From Limnomonas spitsbergensis (Eukaryota > Chlorophyta > Chlorophyceae > Chlamydomonadales): DNA of 64,000 bases. Of this stretch, positions 47,301 to 57,300 are shown in pieces. The DNA is taken from NCBI GenBank assembly GCA_037349105.1, contig JAYJMM010000106.1, positions 1,364,001 to 1,428,000 of the forward strand, given 5' to 3'. The number at the start of each line of letters is the position of its first letter. Position 1 is the first letter of the stretch. A program made the position numbers and the translations under genes. Under the pieces are notes generated by a model. That model saw only the letters and a program-made list of their open reading frames with translations, was not told where the DNA came from and did not search any database.

Positions 47301-50300
47301 AAATCAGGTGCATCACAGGTCGAATATCAAAACAGCTTGTTCCCTCAAATACCGGATGTCTAGGGGGGAGGGATTCATTAGAATACTTATCCACGATTGT
47401 CATTGCAAGTTTCAGTTGAAATGGAGAGATTTTGTCCATTTTAGTCCCAAGGCTAGCCTCGAAGCAATAATTCCTTCATGTGCGAGGAAAGATAATTCAA
47501 ATCTGCGGCTTTCAGGTAATACATAGTTCAAATTTGAAAGTCAGTTTGTTGAAATGCAATTTTTGCCTGACGAAGCACATTGCTTGCAAGAACAAGCTCA
47601 GCAAATCATAATAAGGAGTGGTGGTATTAGTTTGTTGTCCAGATTATTAGAACTAGTTTTTTTGTCTGGGAGGTGCTGAGATTGCACGTTAAGCATGACG
47701 CACGACCTGAATCTACTGCTTGCATGCCAGTGCTTCTTCTAGTACGCATCAGGCCACCTTAAGCAGGCCGCTTGGCGGCCACCCCTGGGCTAATTGGGAC
47801 TGAACCTAACAGCCGTGTGGGCGGTGCCCATGCAGCTGGGCTTGCTGCTTCTGGCCCCCCCAGCCGTAGGCCGTGCGGTACCTGAATTGTAGCTGAGGCG
47901 CATAAAAGAAAAATTTGTACACGCAAGTGTTTTGCGAACATCAAGAGGACCTCATACCTGAAACCTCCTGTCTTGCTGATCCTGCTAATCCTATGTCCGG
48001 CTGATCCTGCTGATCCCACCTCCTGCTGATCCTACCTCCTGCTGATTCTACTTCCTGCTCTGCCTGCTGATACTGACTCCTGCCGATACGCTGATCCTAC
48101 CTCCTGTTGATCCTGCTGACTCTTGCAGGCCCTTTCAAGTCATGGGAAGTAGAAACACTGATGACCTGACCCTGCTGATCCTACCGATCTTGCTGATCCG
48201 ACCTCCTGCTGATCCTGTCGATCCTGCTGATCCTACCTCCTGCCGATCCTGCTGATCCTGCCCCCTGCTGATCCTACCAATCCTTGCAGGTGCTCTCAGA
48301 TCATGGGGCGCAGCGACACTGATGACCTGTCGGCGGCCCAGATTTTCTACCCCTGCATGCAGTGCGCTGATATCTTCTTCCTCAAGGTAATGCATCGCCT
48401 GGGCGCCTTCACCCCTCGCTTATCTTCTGTTGTCTTTCTCAAGCTAGCAATGCGCCTGGGCACCTTTCCTTCACTAGAATCCTGGTTATTAAGCCACTGC
48501 CGTTGCTAAACCCTTGTGCCCAAAAGCCCTAGAGGACTCTGAGCCTCAAAGCCCTGAAAGCCCTGAAAGATCCGGATCCTTAAAGCCATAAAAGCCCTAA
48601 AAGACCATGAGCCTTGACCAGCCCTAAACGGCGCTGAACCTTTCAGCCCTAAAATACCCTGATCCTGTAAGCCCTAAAACACCTAAAAGACCCTGAGCCT
48701 TACAGCCCAACAGCCCTGAAAGATCCTGATCCTTTAAGCCTTCAAAGCCATAAAAGGCCCTAAGCTGTTAAGCCCCAAAAGCCCAATATGACCCTGATCC
48801 TTTAAGACCTAAAAGCCCTCAAGCCCGTTTTCGACCCAAATGTGTGTTTGTTTGCAGGCCGACATCTGCCAGCTGGGCATGGATCAGCGCAAGGTCAACA
48901 TGCTGGCACGGGAGTACTGTGACGACATCAAGCGCAAGCTGAAGCCCGTCATCTTGTCACACAGGTGTGGAGTGTGTGCAGCAGGGCGCGATGACCTTCA
49001 GGGTTTAGGGTTTGGGGTTAAACACAATGGGGGTTTCAGGGTTTAGGGTTAAGCACGATGCGGGTTTAATGGGTGAAGGGTTCAACACAATGCAGATTTA
49101 AGGGTTTAGGGTTAAACTCAATGCGGGTTTGAGGGTTTAGGATTTAACACAATGCGGGTTTGAGGGTTAAGGGTTTAACACAATGCGGGTCTAGGGTTAA
49201 GTGTTTAACACAATGCAGGAACTTGCACAAGCGTCACGAGGTGGCTTCACAGACGGCAGAAGAAGTTTTGACCAATAATGTGCCCTAGTCGTAGCACTGG
49301 CCAGTATTATAACCTTCTATCAGTTCCGGCGTACATGTTTATGCAATGGGTGGCCTTAACTTCTTGCTTAAATAAGGAGGGACTGCCTAGTTTAAGGACG
49401 GACTGCCTGGTCCAAGGATGTGTTTGTCTTTATCTCACACAAGCCTCATGAGAATGCTTTGTACACGCTCTAGTCAGTCATTTGATTGTTTTTTCATTTT
49501 AAAGCAATCAGCCGGGCTTTCGTGGGGGATTTACAGTTGATATTTCGTCACAGGTGAGGATTTACTTAAACAGGGAGCAAGGAGGATGGCTGTGTTCGAA
49601 CGGCGGTGACATCTTGCACTTGCTTCATGAGGCGGCTCCCCACCAGTCTGCTAGCTTGCATACGCCTCATGCCTGAGCCTCTTCGAATTCCCGCGCTCAC
49701 TTGTATTTAGGAAAGCGAACGCATGTTCCGTCTCTATGCTCTTTGTGTTCCGTTTCTTTTCGTCTCTTTGATAAAGTTTATTTTCGTGTGCAACCGACCA
49801 GCCAAAGGGTAAGCTGCCGGGTGGCGACCACTGGGCCGAACTGTGTGACAGGTCTTCCTTAGTGCTTATTTTAGCGTGCTTCAGCTACAATTCAGCTACA
49901 TCACGGACCATGGCCGTGAGGGACTGATGCAGCAAGCCCTGTTGCTTGGACAACCGGCCATAGGCGGGTCAAGGTTTCGTCCCTATTGGTCGAGAGCCGG
50001 CCGCTTGGCGGCCCCCTGAAGGTGGTCTGGCGTGCAGACGTGCAGTACATTAATCACTGGTCTTGCTGTACCAGGACCCCTATGGCCGCAGGTTGTGAAT
50101 TGCAGCTGATGCTTCAGTCCTGCTTGTCTCGACAGGATGATGTCTGGCCTGCTAGAAGGGCAGGAGAAGATGAGCTTAAGTTCAGCTGAACTACCCCCCG
50201 GAACTACATACTGTTAGCTGAAATGCGCTAAAATAAGATGGATCTGTCCTGCTTGTCTTGACAGGATGATGCCCGGCCGGCTGGAAGGGCGAGAAGATGA

Positions 50301-53222
50301 GGTAGAGTTAAGCTGAACTACATACTGGTAGCTGATATGCGCTGAAAATAGGATGGATCCGTCCTGTTTGTCTCTACAGGATGATGCCAGGCCTGCTAGA
50401 AGGGCAGGAGAAGATGAGCAAGAGCGACCCCAACAGCGCGATTTTCATGGAGGACAGCGAAGCGGAAGTCAGCACCAAGATCAAGAAGGCCTTCTGCCCC
50501 CCTCTGGTGTGTTTCATAGGGTGAAGGGTTTAGGGTTAAGAGCAGCAAGGCGGAAGTCAGCACCAAGATCAAGAAGGCCTTCTGCCCCCCTCTGGTGTGT
50601 TTCATAGGGTGAAGGGTTTAGGGTTAAGGGCAGCAAGGCGGAAGTCAGCACCAAGATCAATAAATCATTCTGACCCCCTCTGGTGTGTTTCATAGGGTGA
50701 AGGGTTTAGGGTTAAGGGCAGCAAGGCGGAAGTCAGCACCAAGATCAATAAATCATTCTGACCCCCTCTGGTGTGTTTCATAGGGTTTGAGGCTCCCCCT
50801 GCCTGGCCTGGATCCTGACCATACCATGTTTCTGGGGCTGTTATGTTTTGGCCCTGGTTTAGGGTAAAGGGTTTCTGGCGCCACTTAGAACCCTGAACCC
50901 TAAGCCCTCTAATGCATCTAACGCTGTGATATCTTCATCTCGCCATCATTCATTCATTATGATGCCTGCTCCGGAACTTGATTTTGTCGCCGATTGCGCA
51001 AGCTCGAGTTCCTGTCCATACTTTTGCATGATGCCTTGCCCATGCTTTTGCATGATGCCGCGGGCGATGCGTGGTTTAGAGTGCTTCAACTTTCTTCAGC
51101 TGCCACCCGGCCCACAGCCGGCAGGGTTCAATGCCGGCTGGTCAGGGTTAAATGCAACCGGGTGCCTACTATTTTGGCGCGGGCTGCAGGCTGGTCAGGG
51201 TTTGGTCCCCATCGGCCGCCCAACAGCTCCCCAAGCGCACCCTGGCGCGCTCTGAAACCAAATACTATTAATTTGTTGTTACAAAGCTGATGCAACCACC
51301 AACAGCCTTTAATTTATACTGTTACACTTAAATTTACACGGTTACACTGTTACACTTTAATTTACACTGGTACACTTTAATTTACTCGACTACACTTTAA
51401 TTTACACTGTTGATTTCCAGGTGGTGGATGGCAACCCTTGCATCGAGTACATCAAGTACATCGTGTTTCCGTGGTTCAATCAGTTTGAGGTGACCAGGGA
51501 CGAGAAGAATGGCGGCTCCAAGGTGTATCTGTCACTGGATGACCTGGTGCAAGACTACACTTCTGGAGCGCTGCACCCAGGTGACTATCGGCGTCTTCTC
51601 ACAGCATTTGGCAAGTGCACGGTGACATTTGAGATGTCTCGCGGACATATGGCATGTTCTCGCTGACATTTGGCATGTGCACGGTGATTGACTTTGATAT
51701 GTTCTTGCTGACTTGTGCACGCCTGCACGGTGGCATTTGAGATGTTCTTGCAGACATTTGACATGTCCACGTTGACATCTGACATGTGCACGCCTGCACA
51801 GTGGCATTTGAGATGTTCTTACATACATCTGACATGTGCACGCCTGCACAATGGCATTTGAGATGTTCTTGCAGACATTTGACATGTCCACGTTGACATC
51901 TGACATGTGCACGCCTGCACGGTGGCGTTTGAGATGTTCTTGCAGACATTTGACATGTCCACGTTGACATCTGACATGTGCACGCCTGCACGGTGGCATT
52001 TGAGATGTTCTTGCAGACATTTGACATGTCCACGTTGACATCTGACATGTGCACGCCTGCACAGTGGCATTTGAGATGTTCTTGCAGACATTTGACATGT
52101 CCACGTTGACATCTGACATGTGCACGCCTGCACGGTGGCGTTTGAGATGTTCTTGCAGACATTTGACATGTCCACGTTGACATCTGACATGTGCACACCT
52201 ACACGGTGGCATTTGAGATGTTCTTACAGACATTTGACGTGTCCACGTTGACTACTGACATGTGCACGCCTGCACAGTGGCATTTGAGATGTTCTTGCAG
52301 ACATTTGACATGTCCACGTTGACATCTGACATGTGCACACCTGCACGGTGGCATTTGAGATGTTCTTGCAGACATTTGACATGTCCACGTTGACATCTGA
52401 CATGTGCACACCTGCACAGTGGCATTTGAGATGTTCTTGCAGACATTTGACATGTCCACGTTGTCATCTGACATGTGCACGCCTGACGGTGGCGTTTGAG
52501 ATGTTCTTGCAGACATTTGACATGTCCACGTTGACATCTGACATGTGCACACCTGCACGGTGGCATTTGAGATGTTCTTGCAGACATTTGACATGTCCAC
52601 GTTGACATCTGACATGTGCACGCCTGCACAGTGGCATTTGAGATGTTCTTACAGACATCTGACATATGCTTGCTGAAGTTGCGCTCTGATGTGCCTTGCT
52701 GTTTGGGTTGTGATCGTTGAAGTCGTTTTGGATCGGTTAGGCCCTGCCGGCTGTCTGTCATGGCAGATGCTGCCGGCCCTCTATCTGCCCCTCCTGCATC
52801 CTTATGTTTGTGCATACCGTATACTGTAGATTTGCTTTGCCTTCCCTCGTAATTCACGTTATTTTTGTCCCTCGTAATTAACTAATTATCGATTGTCGAC
52901 GCCAGTTTTCCGTCAGAATTCAAAGAGTTTTTGTCGATAATTTGCCCTAAGGGCAGCATTAAATGAAATCGTTTTTAGTACCCGAGGGAAGGCAAATCAA
53001 ATCTATGGTATAACCATGCGTACTGACAACTTCAAATCTTGAACCAAACAACTGCTTTCCAATTTGAACACATTCTTCCCTCTATTTGTGCCAGGCGATC
53101 TCAAGCCCTCGTTGGCCAAGAGCTTGAACAAGATCCTGCAGCCGGTGCGCGACCACTTCGAGAATAACGCTGAGGCCAAGGACCTGTTGAAGAAGGTCAA
53201 GTCGTACAAGGTCACGAAGTGA
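44365..53222 (+). CDS. YARS: Tyrosyl-tRNA synthetase, cytosolic (complete)
   Basis: Eight exons: 44365-44608, 45700-45819, 46880-47063, 48290-48386, 48858-48964, 50380-50506, 51421-51580 and 53095-53222. They join in phase to 388 residues ending [10 protein letters not shown]. It charges tRNA-Tyr with tyrosine using ATP in the cytosol. The class I signatures are present: the HIGH-equivalent in [11 protein letters not shown] (residues 79-89) and EKMSKSD (261-267). [20 protein letters not shown] and [20 protein letters not shown] are typical of archaeal/eukaryotic TyrRS tyrosine-site segments. The N-terminal extension is Ala/Glu/Pro-rich ([20 protein letters not shown]). It lacks the EMAP-II-like tail of animal enzymes, as in plants and fungi. 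Introns carry echoes of at least eight exon edges plus two MITE insertions. Identification is essentially certain. Confidence 0.98.
44655..45250. repeat. Degenerate ~75-bp repeats in TyrRS intron 1
   Basis: Repeated CACTGCCGGTAGGGCTGCAT, GGGATACGGGATATACTGCC and CACCTGCCACAGCATGCA words, about six to seven decayed units. ORFs on both strands here have no support. Confidence 0.75.
45482..45650 (+). repeat. Echoes of TyrRS exon 2 acceptor edge
   Basis: The true edge GTTGCAG|GGCGCATGCACATCGC at 45693 is copied near 45495 (GCACGTGTACATCGCTCAGG) and 45610 (GTTGCAGGGCGCATGAACAG). Shared upstream filler reads GTTCTGGATGTTGCAACAC. The HIGH-equivalent segment is therefore partly repeated. Confidence 0.8.
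45850..45895 (+). repeat. Echo of TyrRS exon 2 donor edge
   Basis: TTTGCCCCGCTTAACAAAAA then ATGGGTGCGT copies TTTGCCCAGCTCAACAACAA then AATGGGTGAGT at 45796-45826, including a GT donor. Confidence 0.85.
46403..46668 (+). repeat. 109-bp echoes of TyrRS exon 3 acceptor edge
   Basis: Three starts of CATTGCACATGATGCCC at 46403, 46512 and 46621. The first two contain GTTTTCCAGGTGGTGACTTG, a copy of the true acceptor plus GGDL codons at 46871-46890. CCTAAACCCTAAA telomere words join the units. The third unit is split by a MITE before the real exon. Confidence 0.92.
46669..46859 (-). mobile_element. hAT-type MITE, family A, inside an echo unit
   Basis: Ends CCTATTTCTTTTTTC and AAAAAGAAACACTG. The flanking eight bases are CTACTTGC and CTGCCTGC, a target duplication with two changes. 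Removing it restores the AAAGCTGCCTGCCCTGTTTT run of the echo unit that leads to exon 3. Confidence 0.85.
47140..47615 (+). repeat. Echoes of TyrRS exon 3 donor edge
   Basis: The true edge reads GCGCAAGAACAAGCTGAACA then GAATAATCAG|GTGAGG (47034-47069). Decayed copies lie near 47145 (GCACAAGAACAGCAACAGAA), 47278 (GCGCAAGAACAGGCTCAATT) and 47585 (TGCAAGAACAAGCTCAGCAA). Part of the region (about 47330-47515) also resembles MITE family D. Confidence 0.75.
47755..47900 (-). mobile_element. hAT-type MITE, family A fragment
   Basis: GGCCGCTTGGCGGCCACCCC, CTGCTTCTGG and GTACCTGAATTGTAGCTGAG match family A in reverse. The termini are eroded. It lies in TyrRS intron 3. Confidence 0.5.
47960..48290. 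repeat. CTGATCC-rich array with an exon 4 echo
   Basis: Many CTGCTGATCCTACCTCCTG units, irregular in length. At 48120-48170 TCTTGCAGGCCCTTTCAAGT then CATGG...AACACTGATGACC copies the acceptor and start of exon 48290-48386 (CATGGGGCGCAGCGACACTG). Confidence 0.8.
48520..48840. repeat. Degenerate AGCCCTAAAAG repeats
   Basis: Units like AGCCCTAAAAGACCCTGAGC, about 25-40 bp, with CCCTAAA words, fill TyrRS intron 4 up to the acceptor of exon 5. 48400-48460 has an echo of the exon 4 donor (TTTCTCAAGCTAGCAATGCG). Confidence 0.7.
48985..49215. repeat. ~37-bp repeat with TTTAGGG telomere words
   Basis: About six units of GGGTTTAGGGTTAAACACAA then TGCGGGTTT..., starting 20 bp after the exon 5 donor of TyrRS. 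TTTAGGG is the plant/green-algal telomere repeat, so this is an interstitial telomere-like tract. Confidence 0.85.
49860..50059 (+). mobile_element. hAT-type MITE, family A, TSD GTCTTCCT/GTCTTGCT
   Basis: Starts TAGTGCTTATTTTAGCGTGC and ends TACATTAATCACTG, 200 bp. Flanks GTCTTCCT (49852-49859) and GTCTTGCT (50060-50067) differ at one base. It holds the family core CTTCAGCTACAATTCAGCTA and CAAGCCCTGTTGCTTGGAC. Confidence 0.88.
50110..50310 (+). repeat. Two echoes of TyrRS exon 6 acceptor edge (KMSKS exon)
   Basis: The true exon begins GATGATGCCAGGCCTGCTAG then AAGGGCAGGAGAAGATGAGC (50380). Copies follow ACAG at about 50137 (GATGATGTCTGGCCTGCTAG) and 50264 (GATGATGCCCGGCCGGCTGG). Both keep the frame up to AGAAGATGAG. 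Confidence 0.92.
50507..50790 (+). repeat. Three echoes of TyrRS exon 6 donor edge
   Basis: GAAGTCAGCACCAAGATCAA at 50464 (true) recurs at 50553, 50641 and 50729, period 88-89 bp, each followed by CCCTCTGGTGTGTTTCATAG with the GT donor. The filler is GGGTGAAGGGTTTAGGGTTA, again a telomere word. The two later copies have an in-frame TAA. Confidence 0.95.
51080..51256 (+). mobile_element. hAT-type MITE, family A fragment
   Basis: GAGTGCTTCAACTTTCTTCA, GCTGGTCAGGGTTTGGTCCC and a duplicated CCGGCAGGGTTCAATGCCGG segment. The termini are unclear. It lies in TyrRS intron 6. Confidence 0.45.
51596..52676. repeat. 71-bp satellite in TyrRS intron 7
   Basis: About 13-14 units of TGGCATTTGAGATGTTCTTG then CAGACATTTGACATGTCCAC then GTTGACATCTGACATGTGCA plus CGCCTGCACGG. 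It starts about 15 bp past the exon 7 donor. A 71-bp unit shifts frame each time but has no stop on the minus strand in any phase, giving false 125-233-codon ORFs. Confidence 0.97.
52822..53010. mobile_element. MITE family D with TA target duplication
   Basis: The terminal inverted repeats read TACTGTAGATTTGCTTTGCC then TTCCCTCG, and the complement of GAGGGAAGGCAAATCAAATC then TATGGTA. A TA lies outside each end. 189 bp, partner of 16397-16588. It sits just before TyrRS exon 8. Confidence 0.82.
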
Positions 53223-54395
53223 AAAGCCTGAGCCTGGTGCAAGGACTCAATGTGAAGAACCCGAGCATGGTTCATAGTTATAACGGTAAGGGCCCAAGCC
53301 TACTACAAGGCCTTGTCGTACCCCTACGTCGGGGTAGGGGTTCAAGGATTCAACGTGAAGATCCCAAGCCTGGTGAATGGACTCGGAGATAACGAGGTCC
53401 AGCAGTACGAGGTCACAAATGGATGTGAATTGTATATTTTCGCTGTTCAGTGGAGCACCACTATTGATGCGTGGGATGGCAGCTGGCGAACCAGTGCATG
53501 AAGTGAAGTGTCCTGGACTTGTGTCTTGGAGGTGGTTATGATGCTGAGGTTCCATGAGCTGGACGTGATAGCTGTGCGGGATTGGGGCGCGTTATGACAC
53601 AAGGCACTCCGATCAAAACCAAACCAGTTCATAATTTCTGTAATGAAACGTGCTGGTTAATTGTAGAACTCTGCTTGATATGATGCATGTGTTTATCTCG
53701 GCTCAAATGAGATTTTTAGGTTGATTAAAAGGGGTGACAGCTGCAGCACTGATACCGAATTTCACGGATGCAATTTCCAGTGCAACCGAAGAACCGCTCA
53801 GCATGATTCTGCTGATCTGGTATCTGTGCATCTCAGTTCAATTAAGACACAACATATTGGACTTCGGCATTCCCATCGGGGCTGTAGCGGTCACAGTTCT
53901 TAGACCGATGACTGGATCAGGCATGCTGGGCTGGTTGGATACAACTCATAATTTTACAGCCACTGATCTATCTTGAACTGAAGTCAATTAGTCAATCAAA
54001 TGATCTGCAGTAGCTATCCTGGATCCTTCTGCTGCTTCTTGCATCCTATGTCAATCCTTCACTTGGATTGCGTTTGGATCTTGTGCACGTCAAGCCACGG
54101 CCATGCCTCTGCAATACAGAGATCCTCCTCGTGGATCTGCCTGTCTTGTGTTGCAAAAAAAAGTAGTGGCCTGCCAGTACAGTAAGCCTTAGAAAGTGGC
54201 TGAAGGTGGCCCTCACTGATCAGAATATCATCCGTGTTGTATTAAGTATGTCGAATCGCTATTTGCCAGGCTCATCAGGTTCTTCCTTGATAGTGAGTCA
54301 TCGACGGACTTGCGGGATTCAGTCGGGGTGAACATAGATGTAGATCCCGGCATTCAGCACGCTCAATTAAACTTATGGTTGGCGTGTTCGTGCAG
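53223..54395. other. Between TyrRS and the TPR-like gene
   Basis: 53223-53430 holds degenerate copies of the TyrRS 3' end (CCTGGTGCAAGGACTCAA and CCTGGTGAATGGACTCGG). A plus ORF at 53734-53976 contains a hydrophobic run (SMILLIWYLCISV) but no known domain. Unrecognised 5' exons of the next gene could lie here. Confidence 0.45.
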
Positions 54396-57300
54396 AGTCC
54401 TGCAAAAAGCCTGAAATTGGGCTCCCAGGGGTCCGGAGATGTTGTCGGGTGCGCTCACGCTGCCCAAGCGCCCCAGGAGGATGACGCGGATGGTCCTCTG
54501 GTGAGTTTGAAAGAGACGAAGAAGTTGTATGCTACAAATAATGACATTTCACGAAGTATGAGGGATACAGTTGTGACGGGTAGTTTGCACTACGGAACCT
54601 GTGTGTCGCCCCGAATATACCCTTACCGCAAACTGTGAGCAGGTCAGCAGGAATACCTTCAACAACTTACGACGTGCAACACTTGACGAAGCCATCAGCG
54701 ATGCTGGCTCAGATGACGAAGAGGTGATGCGCTTGCTCCGCTTCGGACTGATTAAAACAATGCGCTGATGACATCCTGTACACAATTATTCTTATAGCGC
54801 AGCGATACACTCTTACTCTGTGCATGGAGCTGGGTGGATGTTGTGTCTTACCCTCAGACTGCAACCATGCAGAACACGAGTGCTTGGCATGCATGCATGC
54901 ATGCATGCATGTGCATGGGGTCAGCAGGCACTTGGGTATGATTTGATGCATGGGGAAGCCTGTTTGCCTCGCTTTCTAGATTGTACTTGAGAGCAGTTGG
55001 GCATCAGCAGATGTATGGAGAAAAAGCTCTCCAAGAGGTCAATTTGGGTGCCAGACGGTAGAGGCGCAACCCTTACTGTCTGGACCCCAAAATGAGCTTG
55101 ATGAGGTAACGCCGAAGCTCATGCACCGAAGGTGTAGGAAAAATTTGCGCGGAGAAACCTCGGCTGTTTTGCTCTCCAGATTTATATGGAGACACCTGTT
55201 CGTCTTGTTCTTCAGATTTGCCTGAGTATAATTCATCGGCAGCTGATGGAAGAACGTTTTTGTCTTGCTTTCCAGACTTGCCCGGGTGATAGTCAGCAGC
55301 AGCCTGTGCAAGATGTTAGGGAGATGCCATCGCCTAGCATACGCATTCGCATGGGGCCGGCAGGCAGGCAGGCCATCGCCTGGCATGCATTTGCATGGGG
55401 CCGGCAGGCAGGGGGGCCATCGCCTGGCATACATTTGCATGGGGCCGGCAGGCAGGCGGGCCAGCGCCTGGCATGCATTTGCATGGGGCCGGCAGGCAGG
55501 CGGGTCAGCGCCAGGCATGCATTTGCATGGGGCTGGTAGGCATGCGGGCCATCGCCTGGCATGCATTTCCATGGGCCTGGTAGACACTAGACAGGCGGGA
55601 CAGCGCCAGGCATGCATTTGCATGGGGCCGGCAAGCAGGCGGGCCAGCGCCTGGCATGCATTTGCATGGGGCCGGCAAGCAGGCGGGCCAGCGCCTTGCA
55701 TGCATTCGCATGGGGGCGGCAGGCAGGCGGACCAGCGCCTGGCATGCATCTGCATGGGGCCGGCAGGCAGGCGGGCCAGCGCCTGGCATGCATTTGTATG
55801 GGGCCGGCAGGCAGGCGGGTCAGCACCTGGCATACAATTGCATGGGGCCGGTAGGCAGGCGGTCCAGCGCCTGGCATATATTTGCATGGGGCTGGTAGGC
55901 AGGCGGTCCAGCGCCTAGCATGCACTTGCATGGGGCCGGCCGGCAGGCGGGCCAGCGCCAAGCATGCATTTGCATGGGGCTGGTAGGCATGCGGGCCAGC
56001 GCCAGGCATGCATTTGCATGGGACTGGCAGGCAGGCGGGCCAGTGCCTGGCATGCATTCATTTGCATGGGGCCGGCAGGCAGGCGGGCCAGCGCCTGGCA
56101 TGCATTTGCATGGGGCCGGCACGCAGGCGGGCCACACTTGTTGCATAGATAAATTCTGCTGATACAAACAAACCTGTCCCTCCTGCTTCCCAGATCTGTC
56201 TGGATGACATAGACAAGCAACAGCATGCGCAAGATGTCAGTGAGGTAGATCAGCTGACATTGCTCATGGCGGATACGCCAGTCAGAAGGCTTCGCCATCG
56301 AGACAAGGAAGCTCAAAATCACGCCCAGGTGAGCTACAGCCGATTTCAAGAAAGACAGAAAACTACGCCCCGCAGGGGCGTGAGGGTTAAGGAAACAGTG
56401 CGACATAGGTCTAGGCCGCGTCTGCGCAGTTACCGGTTTCATTTATCTAGTCACTTTTGTACTTTTCGGAGTGGACGCGACCCTTTTCCATCCCGTCCAT
56501 CCCTTCCATCCCTCCAAACCTGCTCGAAAAGCCCGGACTCAACAAGAATCGACATTTTTGAAATGTTGATGCGCCCATGTGAACTAACATCAAAGGGGCA
56601 GTGTTTGTTTCAGAGCACACGAGGCCACCTTTGGGAGACTGCCGGGCGGCCACCAATGGGCCATGGGGGACCAAAACTTGCCAAGTAGCTGTGAAGGAGC
56701 TGTGAAGGAGCGGGCCTGATGGGACCAACGTATTATCGGCCTACGACCGGTGCTTGCTGCACCAGGCTAGGGCTTGCTGCACCAGACCCTCTAAGCCATG
56801 GGCTACAATGTTCCTGAATTGTAGCTAAATTGTAGCTAAATTGTAGCTAAATTGTAGCTAAATCACTTTATACCTATTTAAAAACAGTGTTTATGCATGT
56901 CCTGGGCTTCCTGGAGATGCCACAAGATAAAACCGAGAGCTGAAACTCAACTGCTGAGGACTGGATTAGTTCTACTGGCCAAACTTAACATTGAAAAGCT
57001 TCTACCCAGACAGATCCCATCATTCCTGCCCCGTGCCCAATCCCGGCTTCAAGGATATATTAATTGCTCTGCCCATGAGGTGCCTCAGGCCGGTTATTTG
57101 TGTGCGTGCTTCAAGCTTATATCCCGACATATTTACGCCTCATAACCAGGGATTGATTGATCGCTCTGCTCCTGTTGCGCATCAGGCCGGTGATCTGTGG
57201 GCGGGCTTGAAGCTTAAATCCTGACAGATCCTATCATCACGCCTCATAACCAGGGATTGATTGATCGCTCTGCTCCTGTTGCGCTTCAGGCCGGTGATCT

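Noticed and set aside
49852..50067. Family A copies as LTR or LINE fragments
   Set aside because: No reverse-transcriptase coding, no poly(A) tail, and 8-bp duplications with CAGTG ends point to hAT MITEs.
51532..52857. Long minus-strand ORFs (up to 233 codons) rich in [21 protein letters not shown] repeats
   Set aside because: They are frame-shifted readings of a 71-bp satellite inside a TyrRS intron; no start, splice or codon evidence.
55039..56442. Long ORFs on both strands reading CMPGAGPPACRPHANAC or HLHGAGRQAGQRLA
   Set aside because: Produced by the 44-bp minisatellite, open in all frames. Not proteins.
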